This document shows positions 22,950 to 35,176 of a DNA stretch of 64,000 nucleotides, piece by piece. Below the pieces are notes generated by a model, which was given only the letters and a program-made list of their open reading frames with translations, did no database searches and had not been told where the DNA came from. The translations under genes and the position numbers were made by a program. The stretch comes from Hermatobates lingyangjiaoensis. Its lineage: Eukaryota; Arthropoda; Insecta; Hemiptera; Hermatobatidae. The stretch spans positions 310,001 through 374,000 of the forward strand of contig JAPFBL010000166.1 of assembly GCA_026182355.1 (NCBI GenBank). The letters are read 5' to 3'. Every line of letters starts with the position of its first letter. The first letter of the stretch is position 1.

Positions 22950-23655
22950 CGCAGTGAAAAAACTACATCCATTATCAAAAGATATATTAATTATAATAAT
23001 TTCACTTTTAATGTAGTGAAACAAAAATAAAGTGTTTGTTTCTTACAAGGTTATGGGTAATGAGAACCCATATTTTAAAAACACCAATAAAGATACTTCA
23101 ATAAAGATGTTTAACTAAGTAAGTGTTAAAAGCAATATTTACTGTGATAAATATTTGTTTAGGGAAAGACAGTTTCAAAACTAGATTTAATAATTCCCAA
23201 TAATTGAAAGTTTGGTTTTGATAGAATTGAGTGCACTTCCACCAGTAGTCGACTTGTGCCTATCTTTTCCCAACTGAGAAAGTAAAATGGAGGTATAATC
23301 AGCCCTGCTACTTCAGCCTAAGATGGCTGCTTTTGGTAGATTTACTTAAGCTACATTTTCTGACATTGCTGTTCTTTGAAATTTCATCATTGTTAGTAAA
23401 AATTAACTATTTGTATGGAGGTAATAATAAACTTATTTTTGGAGAACTTCCAAATGCTCATCTAAACGTAAGCCAGTTCAACGTGAATTTATATCCGAAA
23501 AGTCTCTTTGGAAATACTGATATTTGTTACTGAAGTTACTTATAATAACATATCAGGTCATATTCCTGAGATGGTAACAGACTAAAAGGTGTAGAAATAG
23601 GAAAAAGTTTCAAAATCTTTTCTTATTCTCTATGTTGTTGTATAGCGTTATTATT
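22950..23655. other. No gene recognised
   Basis: AT-rich DNA with a 66-codon open frame at 23333-23533 that has no supporting signal. Confidence 0.4.
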
Positions 23656-23755
23656 CATTAACTGTGCAATCTGTTATACTGTGGTATTTACTTATATTGG
23701 GGAAAGTATTATTTTTTTGTGTGGAAACTTAATACTTTCCCCAACATAACATCAT
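23656..23755. repeat. Family A-type terminal sequence with mini foldback
   Basis: TGTGCAATCTGTTATACTGTGGTATTTACT resembles the family A end. It is followed by TTGGGGAAAGTATT and, 17 bp later, AATACTTTCCCCAA, an inverted pair in the position where other A copies have their arms. Confidence 0.65.
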
Positions 23756-25129
23756 TATATTACTGCTATTTTGTATGGAAGTACATTTACTTTATTGTTG
23801 TGTTTGATTCTAATATTTGACAAATTTTTTTCATTCATTAACCCTGTCATCCAGGTCCATAATTATTTTGTTTCATTTTTATAATATTTACTATAGTAGT
23901 ATTTAATTTATATAATATTTTCTTTCATTAAACAATAGATACTTGTAAATTTATGTTGTAACCCTTTTCAAAGAATAGGCTAAATAAAATAATATAAACT
24001 TATAGGGAATTGTCTGTTTATTTTAACTAGATTTCTAACCACTGTCGATGATTAAACTAATATCTAAACAATACATTCTCTATTTTAGCATTTCTAGACC
24101 AGAAAAAGGGACTCAGGTTTGCTAATGTTGATACCTCAGTAATCACTTTTGAAACCTTCCACAAATCATAAAACAGATGCAGAGAAACTTAATTTAAAAT
24201 TATAATGAAAAGGCAAAAAACAAGGTGAATAAATGCAACTTGTGCTCTTCTATAAGTCAAGAAGATGTTAAATTAATTAAAATTCAAGTATGATATCAAT
24301 AAATGCATAATTATTTACCGAAATGACACTGAAACTATTTATTTTGACTTATCAAAAAGTCAAATAATACCTTTATTTAGTATAAAGGTATTATACAATA
24401 ATATTAAGAGAGAGAACAAGAATACAGTAGTTTTCCTACGGTATACAAGAATATACCTCAGTTTTCCACTGAGGATTTCCATTGAAACTTTCTACATTCT
24501 TTAAATATATATCAGTTAATTTTACATAAAAAACAATATGATTGGCGCCATTACAGAATTTGGTTACTGAAGTTAAAGAATTTAAAATTACTCAAATTGT
24601 TTATTAGGGTCAATAACCAAGAGTAATATATTATAACTATTTCTTTACTATATAATACAGAATTAAAGATTAGTAAAAATATAAAGCACATTTCATGAAA
24701 CATTAAAAACTTTTGAATTATTCAGTTTTGTAAACTAGAGTCAAATATCATTTGAACAAATTTATTTAGTTTAATACTTCAGCTTTAAAAAAAACTATAT
24801 CATTAAACATTTGTGGATATTATAGTATTGATAATTATATACAGCGTTTTTCTTATTAATAAAATAATTTCATCAAAGAATGTATGATGCAATATCAAGG
24901 TAAATTTTAGCGGTGTACTCATTATCATTTTAAGTTAATGGTATTAACTGTAGTTGTTGACAGTGTAGGAAAAAAATTATTTTATAATTGGAAATAAATA
25001 GAAATTTATATTAAAATGTAATGAGGCCTAATGAAGTACAAATTATTGGAAAAAGTTCATATACATCAACCTTTACTGTCAATGGAATATTACTTTTTGT
25101 TGCACAATGGGTAATAAAATTAATTTGTT
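23756..25129. other. AT-rich stretch
   Basis: No gene seen. A hairpin at 24363-24394 has arms AATAATACCTTTAT and ATAAAGGTATTAT. Confidence 0.5.
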
Positions 25130-25520
25130 GATATAGAGTGGGGAGACTGAAGAATGTATAGACCAGTGAAGGGCTTAGATGGCTTGAAGGGCAGAGCTAG
25201 GGCGAAGGGCCAGTAATCCGGGATCAAGGTGACAAATTACTTGAAGAATGGAGTGGTGTTTTGTTTTTGCCAGCAGGTCCCTGGAGGTTTAGATTAGGCA
25301 AGAAAAGTCAGTGGCTGGCACTGCCAAGTTTTTACTTAGCCTCTACGCAGGTACCAACTTATCACTACTCCATTCCAGTCTTAGAGATCCTCTTACTTTG
25401 CGCTCTCAACTCCAAGTCGAGTTTAACTGAAACTTATGGCAGCATTATGCCAAACTTCATAATGCCTCATTTTTCATTTCTTCATTTTGTTGGAATACAT
25501 TTCGCTTCAAATTTATAGCT
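25130..25520. repeat. GC-richer island with purine-to-pyrimidine switch
   Basis: GAAGGGCAGAGCTAGGGCGA at the left and CTACTCCATTCCAGTCTTAG at the right. The 85-codon frame (25261-25518) shows no known motif and is not called. Confidence 0.4.
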
Positions 25521-26473
25521 CTTTTCAATGTTGAATATATACATTGGTATTGATATTATATATTATTAAAGTTATAAATTATTAGTCATTACAATTAAAA
25601 TTTGTTAACTCTATTAAAGAAATGCATACCGTGTTTTTAATTTGCGCGCTAAAGCTGTTTTTTTCTTGGTACATCATAAGATCTAAAACACCCGTTTCAG
25701 CAAATGAGTTATATTAGTAAGACATTAAACTCACATTCAATAATTTTCTGTGAAAAATATTTAAACGTTTAATTTGTCTCAAACATATGTCACGCCTGAA
25801 ATTTTAGAAAACTGAAACCAATCAATAAGTTTCTGCCTAAAATATACTATTGTTTAATTTTTCTCAAATCTTTGTCACCCCTGGAATGTCAGATAACTGA
25901 AATTTGAAATAAGTAAGATGAATTTTGAATCAGCTTTATTAGAAAAATAACGTGGTGGTGACAGTGGACTCAGATTGATAGTGAACACACCGAAACCACT
26001 AGATATAATACTAGTAAAATGTAATTTTCTGTTTATAAGTATAATAAGCATCAGGGAAAGAGGAATATCATGAACCAAAATCTAAAGCTTACTCAAGAAA
26101 AATTACCACTGCTACTATGTTGGTAGTTCATAAGGCTGCTTATGTTTGTGTTGAAACAAAGAGTCCATTGCAAACTAATACAAATATATCTTTTGAAAAT
26201 CTCCTAATATAGATTCACAACTTTCTCACACAAAAGTGTGATAAAGTAATAACAATGATTATTAATCATTAATCATTAATAATCACCCCCTTTAATTAAT
26301 CATTAATTAAACACCCCCTTTTCTTCTTGTAATAATAATAATAATTAAATAAAATTATTATTATTAATAATAAAAGTTTTAATACTAATATTATTAATAA
26401 TTAATTATTCAAAAAGAATTAATGATATAGTTTTATAAAGCTGCATTATTAAACTACATAATTTGTTTTAATG

Positions 26474-26700
26474 ATATTTGCACAGTTTAAAATACCTCTC
26501 TTCCCTCCCACTCCTCTCAACCCCTAACCAGATGTTTCTACATCTTTGGTTTCAGTTGAGATTAGACTCTGACAAAGACCGCTTGTTACGATTAAAAGAT
26601 CCTGGTCTATTTTTTCATTTTTTATGTTGGTTTCAACGTTGATTGTTATTTCACTTGTTTATTGTTAAATATTTTTATATATATATATATATATATATTA
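26474..26700 (+). repeat. Family B unit with long head, ending in (TA)n
   Basis: At 26565-26607: GACT, CTGACAA, A, GACCGC...CGATT, AAA, AGATCC, T, GGTC. The G12 position is A and the core has one change, so it is likely inactive. Stem I persists as GACT/GGTC with a G-U pair. The head (CTCTTCCCTCCCACTCC) matches the minus-strand copy at 54540-54640. Confidence 0.75.
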
Positions 26701-26789
26701 AAGGCAATGAGAGTTTAATTTCAACCTGAAGAACTGACCGAGTCCCGATAACTTTAGTTTTGGTTCTATTCCACGGTCGATACTTTTAT

Positions 26790-26843
<54 letters not shown>

Positions 26844-27010
26844 TATCAACCATGAAGTAGAAACATAATAAAATATTTTGTTTGGGTCAGTTATTCAAAT
26901 TGAACTCTCATTGCCAACGATTCTGTTGTTAATTATAACCTTGTCATACGTATATAATTTAAAGCAGAAAAACATTGATAAAGGAATCAATCGTGAAGTC
27001 GAAACAAAAT
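26701..27010. repeat. Family H inverted pair around (TA)n
   Basis: 26701-26791 (plus) and 26836-26930 (minus) are inverted copies sharing CGGTCGATAC / GTATCAACC, CTGAACTGACC-type and AATGAGAGTTTAATT blocks, with 26792-26835 (TA)n between. A third piece, GAATCAATCGTGAAGTCGAAAC, lies at 26976-26997. Confidence 0.7.
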
Positions 27011-27179
27011 AAAATAAAAAAAATAAAATTTATATGTTTCTAAAATTTGAATAGTTATCTTGTTTAACATATGTACTTAGTTGTTGATTAATAATTTGTC
27101 ATTTGAATAGCTTAACTTTCCAAATTGGTTTAATAATGTAATATGCAATAGTCCATTCAATTTTAAATATTCCTAATTT

Positions 27180-27265
27180 TATGTTTGATTAAGATTTTAA
27201 ATAAGCAAAACGTCGGCACTGCGTATTTCATTGAAAGTTGAAAAAACTGACCGCATACCGATAAT
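27180..27265 (+). repeat. Family H remnant
   Basis: AAATAAGCAAAACGTCGGCAC and CTGACCGCATACCGATAATA align with the ACCGAAACGTTGG and CCGAATACCGATCA blocks at 49040 and 50240. Confidence 0.55.
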
Positions 27266-27470
27266 ATTTTTTAGTTATTTATATGTATACAATTTATAGT
27301 GCATTATGTATAAAAACCATAGTTGTTCTAAAAAAAGCAAATATATATAACAAATTCAATAATATAACAACGGTTTTGTGGAATAGGAGTATTATGTAAA
27401 TACATAATGCACCTGTTTTATCAAACAGTTGATATATTATTGAATTTGCTATATGTCATTTATTTATATA

Positions 27471-27472
<2 letters not shown>

Positions 27473-27520
<48 letters not shown>
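27473..27520. repeat. (TA)n microsatellite
   Basis: About 24 TA units at the truncated end of the family G unit. Confidence 0.95.
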
Positions 27521-27522
<2 letters not shown>

Positions 27523-27525
<3 letters not shown>

Positions 27526-27677
27526 GTGTATATTGGCAGCAGATTTTCTTGTAAACATATTTTATTAAAGTAGACGGCAGCTTCCGCATTTACGACTTTT
27601 TTGCTCGTTTTCTCTAGTTTTCTTACTAGTTTTTTCTGGTAGGGAGTGATTTCATGGAGGAGTTGTCCCAGAGACAT
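27523..27677 (-). pseudogene. N-terminal fragment of a Penelope-type ORF (family G, copy 1)
   Basis: The real ATG is 27677-27675 on the minus strand; the frame reads MSLGQLLHEITPYQ, then KKLVRKLEKTSKKVVNAEAA and VYFNKICLQENLLPIYT before running into (TA)n, where it dissolves into Ile-Tyr repeats. Copy 2 at 59393-59546 has the same reading with few replacements, and a much more diverged copy at 59795-59920 keeps SKKAVNAEAAVYFN. This pattern of conserved amino acids suggests a genuine protein. The F-N-x-x-C-L-x-x-N-L-x-P-x-Y pattern is like the N-terminal part of PLE and related retroelement proteins. A hammerhead-like motif lies about 50-85 bp upstream. No catalytic domain is present, so it is a relic or a non-autonomous unit. 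Confidence 0.62.
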
Positions 27678-27725
27678 CAAAGAAATAATCTTTTAGCTTA
27701 ATCAATAATATTATATTTTTACACT

Positions 27726-27763
27726 TACAAGCTTTCGATTTTCTCAGAAATCATCTTCAGGTA
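27726..27763 (-). ncRNA. Hammerhead-like motif, family G, upstream of the ORF
   Basis: Minus strand: TAC, CTGAAGA, T, GATTTTCTGAG... stem pairing GATTT with AAATC, GAA, AGCT, T, GTA. TAC/GTA forms stem I (3 bp) and AGCT is a self-complementary stem III candidate. Its place upstream of a PLE-like start codon is the usual one for PLE hammerheads. Confidence 0.6.
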
Positions 27764-28394
27764 TATATCATTATTAAACAGATTAAATTCACACAATAAA
27801 ATTTTCCAAATGTTAAACAGACATTAAAAGGAATAAAAATTTAGATGTGAATAGAACTAGATGAACTTTGTGAAAAAACAAAACAAGTCCACTGTGATTT
27901 GTTTTATATATTTATGATAATATGCATTTCTTATTAAGAATTCTTTCTCAATCATATTGTATATTTCATAGTCACTTTATGAAAGCAAATTTTACTCAAA
28001 ATATATTGTTAACGTATGGAAAGAAAATTACAAATTTAATATATGATCATTTTATAAAGATACTTTAAGAATTGATTTGCTATGCCATAGAGTCATCTCT
28101 GTGTTAGTTGTACATTCAAAAAACAGTTGATTATCAAATCTTATTTACTCGAGTAGAAAGAAATTAATTATCATGTGGCATATTAAGAAGACTTATAATA
28201 GACTTATAATATATATTTATTATAAACATATTATATTTATGTACATACTTCGAATACAAAATACATTGTGAATAATATAATTACGTATATTTATAACAAA
28301 TAAATATTTGTCTTAAAGGTAGCACAAATTCAACAAAAGTTGTTGGTCTAGAAATACTTTTTATTTTTATAATTTTTCTATATAAATACAGAGA
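27764..28394. other. AT-rich stretch
   Basis: No gene recognised. Confidence 0.45.
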
Positions 28395-28680
28395 AAATGT
28401 TGGCGGAGTAGACGTGAGGAATGAAGTGGTTGGTGGTACACGTGTGGAGGCGACAAGAGTAGGACGTTTATAGGGCTTGTATGTTGACTGTTGGGGGGGC
28501 AGATCATGGTGGAAATCAACAGAGGGTCAAGTCAGTGTGCCTATTGATTCTTTCACCCTACACCGCATTGCTCTTATTGCAAGATATATTGTCTTTCGAA
28601 ACAAGAAATATTCTTTTGCGTCGTATTCCAGTCACGAATGCTTCCCTTTATACAACTAAACAATCATCACTCCATAAAAC
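28395..28680. repeat. GC-richer island with purine-to-pyrimidine switch
   Basis: GGAGGCGACAAGAGTAGGACG at the left, CACGAATGCTTCCCTTTATAC at the right. Two overlapping frames (60 and 107 codons) show nothing recognisable. Confidence 0.35.
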
Positions 28681-29384
28681 AATATTGTTTAACTGCCTAC
28701 CACTCTACCAAATTGAAAAGCATTACTTCGTATGCAGTTATCTATTTCATATATGTTGTCTTGCAGAAAATAGAAATAAATATTGCCATAACGATAGAAT
28801 TTAATATATAGTGATTAAATTTTTAACTACACTTAGGTATCCTTTCTTTTCTTTATTAGTCATACAAAGCACGAGACACTGACAGTTTTTTTCCTAAACA
28901 GCTGATCATCCTTTTATTGTTATTTTGAAAGTTAATTTTCCTTCCCCAATTTTTGAATCGTCAAAGTTACTTGAAATTATTAAATTACCAAAATATTAAT
29001 ACGAATGCTAAAATGAAACACAAGGAATTCTATTATGTATTTCACCAGAATTTAATTTATAAAAACCACTAATTAATACAAGGATTGACTGTATTGAGAT
29101 TAATTTTTTAATGAAAAGAAATGGTTGAATTTTTTGAAAATCTGGAGTGATCTGGATTACTGTAAATAAATATAAAATCTAATTGATGGTTAATACAGTT
29201 CTGGTTTTATTTTAATTTAACTTTCTTATAATCATATTATCAAACTCTCTGGCAAACTATTATCAAACTCAAAATAATTTTAACGCCTTCATTTGTTTTA
29301 ATAAATTAATATATATTTTATCGCTGCATCAACATTAAAACCATTATCACAGAACGATCTGATGTTTTATTATTATTATTATTA
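28681..29384. other. AT-rich stretch
   Basis: No gene recognised; a short (TTA)n run lies near 29370. Confidence 0.45.
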
Positions 29385-29665
29385 TTTTGTATTGTTTAAA
29401 TTGATACCCTAGTGGGTGATAACGTCAGCCGTTTACCGGCTTTTTGTTCGATCGGTGATTTTACAGATTCTACATTGGGAATAATAAATTTTGCCTAACT
29501 CAAGTGTATTTTGGATAGGGATCTTTAACGAGTACTTGACATCGTACAGGCTCGGGACCGACGGCTTAACATCCTCTCTGAGGGAAGACGTACTCAGATT
29601 TATTCACCCCGGACTACCAGCCCAGGGAAGAGTACGTTAGCCATTGAGGTAACCTGGCATCCTTA
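29385..29665 (-). repeat. tRNA-derived SINE copy, tail lost
   Basis: Minus-strand copy: head CAGGTTACCTCAATGGC and CCAGGTTACC-type A box, the common body (GACTTGAGTTAGGC; ACGATGTCAAGTACTC; AAGCCGTCGGTCCCGAG). It lacks the AACCT tail because it is broken on the left. Confidence 0.75.
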
Positions 29666-30924
29666 ATGTTATTACTATTGTTATTATTTTAAATTTAAGG
29701 TTTCTGTTTCATCCAACTCAGCGTGCCACAGCCAAATTTATCCTATTGTGCTTTGCTAACAGCAACTTTAGATGTCAAATTCTTTACTGAAATTTATAAT
29801 TATCCATGGACAAGTATCTTTACGTTTATTGGTTTTAGCTATGATTTTCAAAAATGTCGAATATTTAAAGGTAATCACCCAGTATTAACATAGAGTGTGT
29901 TTTGAGGTTTCAGATTAGTGTAGTGAAGAGGAGAATGTCTTGTTACATAATCCATAAATAATTTTAAATTTTCTTGCAAAGTTTATTGGTTTCATTAAAA
30001 TTTAAATTCAGTTGGATTGGTTTTGTTACACTAAATTAGAAATTTTATTTTAGTCACCTTTGGTCTGTCTTCATTTTGAATTCACTTGGTGATTGTATCC
30101 TGGAGGAATTTGAGCTGTTTGGTGGGTTGTTGAGAGGGGGGGGAGGGTGCAGAAAAAGGCTTTGAACGCAGAATATTTTGTTTGATTCCAACTTTAGCAA
30201 CCGGTTCCTTACCTAATTCTTTTATATTCTCATGTGTCCAGGGAATCACATTAGGATTAACTCCTTCTTGCTTGCTACGTTATGATGTGAGATCAAGCCA
30301 TGGATTTTAATGTGTTCAATGTGGCTTGACTGTCTGATAAAATTTATATCCCAGACTATTTTGTACATTTCTTTAAAAAAAGCTCCACACAAAACGTTCC
30401 ATACCGACCTGCAAGATTGTATTTGTTTTCTCCAAAGCTTTAAAAGTGTTAAAATTTGGGCCTATTATATTATCCGTTTTAAAACTAATTTCACTCGTAA
30501 GTGTACTAGACGAGTAAATTTTTTTAAAAATCAAGATTTTTGAATTCCATGGTATCGGTTACCACTTTGAACCCCTTTAAAATTTTGTTTCGTATTGCGT
30601 TTAGTAAAATATAAGGCAAACCATTTAAGGTTAGATTCTATTCAATTTATTAACATGTTATCCTCATAGAGACATTTTCATTTCATCCCTCTCTCTACTG
30701 ACTGTAGATGGTCCCTTACTTGATTAATTTATTTAAAGTAGAGAATAGTTCATTATTTTTTCAATGTGGTAACATGGCAGGTGGTCATTCCCCTGTTAAA
30801 CAATCTTCTCTTTATAATTTTGCTATTTTTTTCTTTAATTTTTGTATAAGCTACCGATGCTTATGATATCATTAGTGATATACAGCAGTGCAGAGTCAGT
30901 GTGTTAATTTTGTGTTAGATCCCT
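29666..30924. other. No gene recognised
   Basis: AT-rich with a G-run (GAGAGGGGGGGGAGGG, 30133-30148). The 77-codon frame at 30310 is unsupported. Confidence 0.4.
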
Positions 30925-31252
30925 AGTTAGGGGTTAGGTTAGCGTACTCGAACTCCACTAAGACTCCACACTCCACTAAGACCGGGATTCGAACTCCACC
31001 TAGCCCTCGATTTATTCAAGCGGGAGGAGAATAAATTTGAGCACGTCGTCCCTCGGAGAAGGACGTTAAACCGTCAGTCCTGATCCTGTACGATGTCAGG
31101 TACTCCTTAAAGATCCCTACTCTAAATACACTTGAGTAAGGCAAAATTTAGGACTCCCACTGTAGAATCAATCTTCATTGTATGGTACCACAAAGAGCCA
31201 ATGGTCGATGTAGTGTGTTCCCGTGGGGCTGCCACTGCAACCTAACCTAACC
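30925..31252 (+). repeat. tRNA-derived SINE copy with AACCT-repeat tail
   Basis: Body shared with the other copies (CTTGAGTAAGGCAAAATTTA; GATCCTGTACGATGTCAGG). B-box-like GGGATTCGAACTCC in the head, which also holds a small duplication of CTCCACTAAGAC. The tail is AACCTAACCTAACC, three units of the complement of TTAGG. Confidence 0.82.
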
Positions 31253-31714
31253 TGACTTACATCCCTAGTTCCACCAAACAATTTCTCCATGCACAACATA
31301 GAGTTTGTAGCATTAGGTCATATATCTGTTTCTTGATCTTTACAGTTTACGTTTTGTCCTAAAAAAAAGAAACGTATTTTTAAAGTTTTAAGACTTTTAG
31401 CTTAGTAACGGTATTAAAGAAGTCTTTAAAACCCACTTTAAATACCATTATTAAATCTAAAATATTTATTTGGCGATTATGGAGTTGTTTTAAAGTTAAA
31501 CCAAAAAGTTAAAATATCAGTTTCATCGAAAGACTTATTTATTGAATTTTAAATATATTTCAGATTAATTAGCCGGAGTTATGAAATCAGATTATTGTTT
31601 TTGGGTATAATGTGATGATAAGTCGACCTTGTGTGTTAGTTATTAAGTTACAAGAGTATAACAAAAACTTTTGACTATTAACGAATGTCTTTACTAAGAA
31701 GTTATATGGAAAAG

Positions 31715-31990
31715 TGCGTAAATTAGCGAGAGGATGTTGGTGTTTGTATTGGTGCTTTTGTATTGAATCAGTAAGGGACGCGGGAAAGGGTTTGAGGGGA
31801 CGTGATCGGACTAGCTAATGGACCAGTCTGCCGCCTAATCACTGGATTATTGAGCCTTGCTTCCGTATGCCTCTTCCACGTGCTACATACCAATCATCGC
31901 CAGGCTCCTCCCAGATAACACCACTTAGCTCTTCTACTTGCAGCCTTCTAACAAACCCCCTTGTAACTTTTATCCTGTAAACTTACTGAA
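31715..31990. repeat. GC-richer island with purine-to-pyrimidine switch
   Basis: GACGCGGGAAAGGGTTTGAGG at the left, CTTCCGTATGCCTCTTCCACG at the right. No coding evidence. Confidence 0.4.
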
Positions 31991-32229
31991 AAAACAATGC
32001 TAAACTCTCAATTACCTTCTCTTCGAATATAAATGATACACATGACCTATATCATGCAAGCAAAATGTAAATAATAAACAAATATCAAATAGAATGAAAG
32101 ATAGGAATCAGCAAAAATAATATATCTATTCAGTTCAAATACTAACAACTCCAAATATATCATTAAAAAAAAGTTGTGGAGTTTAACATTGAATCTTGAA
32201 AAAATTAATTGTTAAATTTTATATACTAA

Positions 32230-32278
32230 AATATGGAGTGGTCTGCACTCAACATTACTATAAGCAAAAGTATATAAA
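32230..32278 (-). repeat. Family I end fragment
   Basis: ATGGAGTGGTCTGCACTCAAC and ATTACTATAAGCAA are the inverse of the family I right end (GTTGAGTGTAGGCCACTCCA). Confidence 0.65.
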
Positions 32279-32504
32279 GGCCGTTTGATCTTAAATTTAA
32301 TTAATTGCTTTATTTTATAGAGTAAAAGTGCTCTAAAGTAATTAATAATTTATCAAACTCATGAACAATTAATTAAATTATTTTATCTATTTTAATTCAG
32401 TAATTGAACAAAAATGTAATGAATGATAAAGCAAAGGCTAGCAAGTTCTTTAAAAAGACCTTAACTCTTTGGTTGTTCGTTTAAATGAACAATTGTAATA
32501 TTTT

Positions 32505-34144
32505 TACTTTACTATAAGTAAAGTATAGTGATCGTGAAAAAATTCGATCTCGAGATTTTGACGGAATTACATGTTTTGAGGTGCCAGAAGTCGTTTTATG
32601 ACGTTTTTACGATGATGTCTGTGTGTGTGTGGGTGGGTGGGTGGGTGGGTGGGTGGGTGCGTGTGTTAGCATTGCTTGTTACCACGCTACGGTCCAGAAT
32701 CTTTGATGGATCAAGTTGATATTTTACACAAAAATGGGCCCTATAAAGACGAAGATCCCTATTGTTTGGGAAGAATTATGCATGATGGGAAAGTCACTTT
32801 TTTTGCCAAAACCGTTTTTTTTAAAACATTTATTTCTCCTAAACTGATAACCCTAGAGTTTTGAAATTTTGACATTATCTTTGAGGTTACAAATGGAACA
32901 AACCAAAAATATATTCAGAATTTTAGAACAACGGGAAATATTTTTTTTCACTAAAATGTAAAAATTTTGACTTATAATTCAATCTCAAACATTGTGAAAG
33001 CGATACAAGCCATACTATTTGACCGATCAAAATGAAACTATGCCTAAAAATAGAACATTATGTGGAGAATGAGTTGAGATATTTTTTTCTAAAATTACAT
33101 TCGCTAAAGGGGCGTTACAGTACGATTTGTGTTTTCAGAAAATGTTTTTTTGACACTAAACGGCTCGTTAAAAAATTATGAAAATTTGACCAAAAATGGA
33201 ACAAAAAATTAGCAATTCATAAAAAAAAATATCATGAAGTTTCAATTACGGGAAAGAGCAATAACGATATAAAAACTCTTTGTTTATCCTAGACAAAGAG
33301 ATCACCTGCTATACTTGTCGAATTTTTTGTATTTTTTTACATTGTTTACATTGACTTAGAAATTTTTTGAGCAAATCCACTGAGATAAAATTGATGTTTC
33401 TAATGGAAAAATGAATATATATTATTGACTTATAAGAGATGTAAGAGGAATGAATAATATTGTGCAGGTAAATGGTAACACTCATTAAAAAAAAATTCGT
33501 ATATATGTTATTTGACAAAAGGGAAGGAAAATGATCTTATTAAATACTAAGAAGCCATAAAATTCCCAGTATAATAATTCTGTTAAAAACCAAAAATGTA
33601 AAAGATAATTCAAAATATAAATGTTTCGTTTAGAGATTAATAACTGTAATTATCGTACATCTTTAATTAACAAATCACCTTAAAACAGCATTTTCTTCTC
33701 TGTTTAAGATGTTTCAGAGAAAAAAAGGGTATTTTACTGTTTCAAATTTGAAAATTTTACATTATTATTCAATGTAGAAGGATGTCAACTAAACGATGTA
33801 AGAAATCTACTGGCTATTTGAACAATAGCCATGTTCTCTTGTAGGATAATATTTCGTTTCAAGAAATGTTCACATTGGTTTTTCAAAAATGTTATTACTG
33901 CTATAGTTACACTAATAAAATTATTTGCAAATAATAAATTGTTTGTGATGTACAAAAATAAGCTTATAAATTGATATGTCCTTCAATCACTATCTGTACT
34001 ACCTCACGAATGCAATGCTAATAATTATATCCCATTTAGATATTTATGTTATGCTTAAATGATACGTTATGTTTTATATACTCAAGAAATTTAACATTGA
34101 GTTACTTATAGTAAAGTAGAGTGTAGGCCACTCCAGATTTTTTT
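32505..34144 (+). repeat. Family I element, complete reference copy
   Basis: The copy is framed by the 17-bp inverted repeats TACTTTACTATAAGTAA (32505-32521) and TTACTTATAGTAAAGTA (34102-34118). Beyond the right repeat, GAGTGTAGGCCACTCCAGATTTTTT is also kept in every copy, so the inverted repeat is subterminal. It has an internal GT/GGGT microsatellite at 32619-32660, at the same site in other copies. No long frame; not obviously autonomous. Related copies: 5161, 19690, 43270, 45486, 48311, 55430, 61030 and 63360. Transposon class not recognised. Confidence 0.82.
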
Positions 34145-34970
34145 AAAGTTATAATTTCTGAAATTTTTATCATATAAATTAATATTAAGGCTAAATTTAA
34201 TATGATAATTAAAGTTTCTAGAATGATTTGATGGGAGAGTTGAAATTTGTATCAGTTTGGACATAGTACTATCATGTTTAAATAATTAGCCCCTAATACA
34301 GAGCTGAATTAGGGACGTTAATTAATTAATTCGATCTGATACTTTGCTTAGCATCATACTGCTTCTGTGACACCATCTCCCCATCGAGTATCTTTTATTT
34401 TCTAAAGTAATACTTCTGCTGGTCCTAAGCACCAACACAATGATTATTTCTTCGATATGATACACACCCACAATAGTCGCCTTTGTATAACTTAAATATA
34501 ATGGTTACTATCTATTAAGTGTGGGAGGTGTAGACACTTCTTAGCTCATATTTGCATTGAATGCATTTAATTTCTACGAATTAATACCCTTTATTGATTT
34601 TATATAAATGAACCATGTTTTACGAGTTATCAGGATGACATTAAAATAATTTATAATTATTGATAAATACAAATTGTATATGCATAGTTTCAATCCTTTT
34701 TTCATTAATTCATAGGTAATGATTATTTCAATCCCAACATGAAATAAGTTTAAAATGTTAAGTTGTTATTGTTCCTCTTACCAAAGAAAATAAATTACTA
34801 TATACTAAATATATCAAAGGTAATGATTTATTAAATTTTTTGTAGCAATTATAATAATTTCAAAAAATTATTGTCACTTTTTTAATAATAATATTTTTTT
34901 ATAATAATAACTCGCTGTATCAAAGAACCATACTTATTTTGTATACTTAATGATGGAACATTTCTAACGT
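34145..34970. other. AT-rich stretch
   Basis: No gene recognised. Confidence 0.45.
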
Positions 34971-35176
34971 AGTGCAATCAGTTATTGTGCGGTATTTACT
35001 CATTGTAGGATAAAAAGCTAATGAAATAGTCTCCAAATATAAACATTTAATCGTATTAACAACGCGTTCTACAAGAAGAACATTACGTGTTCGAAACGCG
35101 TTGTTTATACGCGTTGTTTATACGATTAAATATTTATATGTAGAGACCATTTCATTAGCTTTTTACCCTACAATGA
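34971..35176. repeat. Family A foldback with internal duplication
   Basis: Arms 35002-35070 and about 35107-35174 are inverted (ATTGTAGGATAAAAAGC and GCTTTTTACCCTACAAT). The centre has ...AGAACATTACGTGTTCGAAACGCG, in which stem II GAACA/TGTTC and GAAAC remain but CTGATGA is altered to CTACAAGA. The segment GCGTTGTTTATAC is duplicated in tandem at about 35098-35123. Confidence 0.8.

Noticed and set aside
26250..26330. ATTAATCATTAAT and CACCCCC repeats as a CRISPR-like array
   Set aside because: Simple AT-rich local duplication in a eukaryotic context without uniform repeats and spacers.
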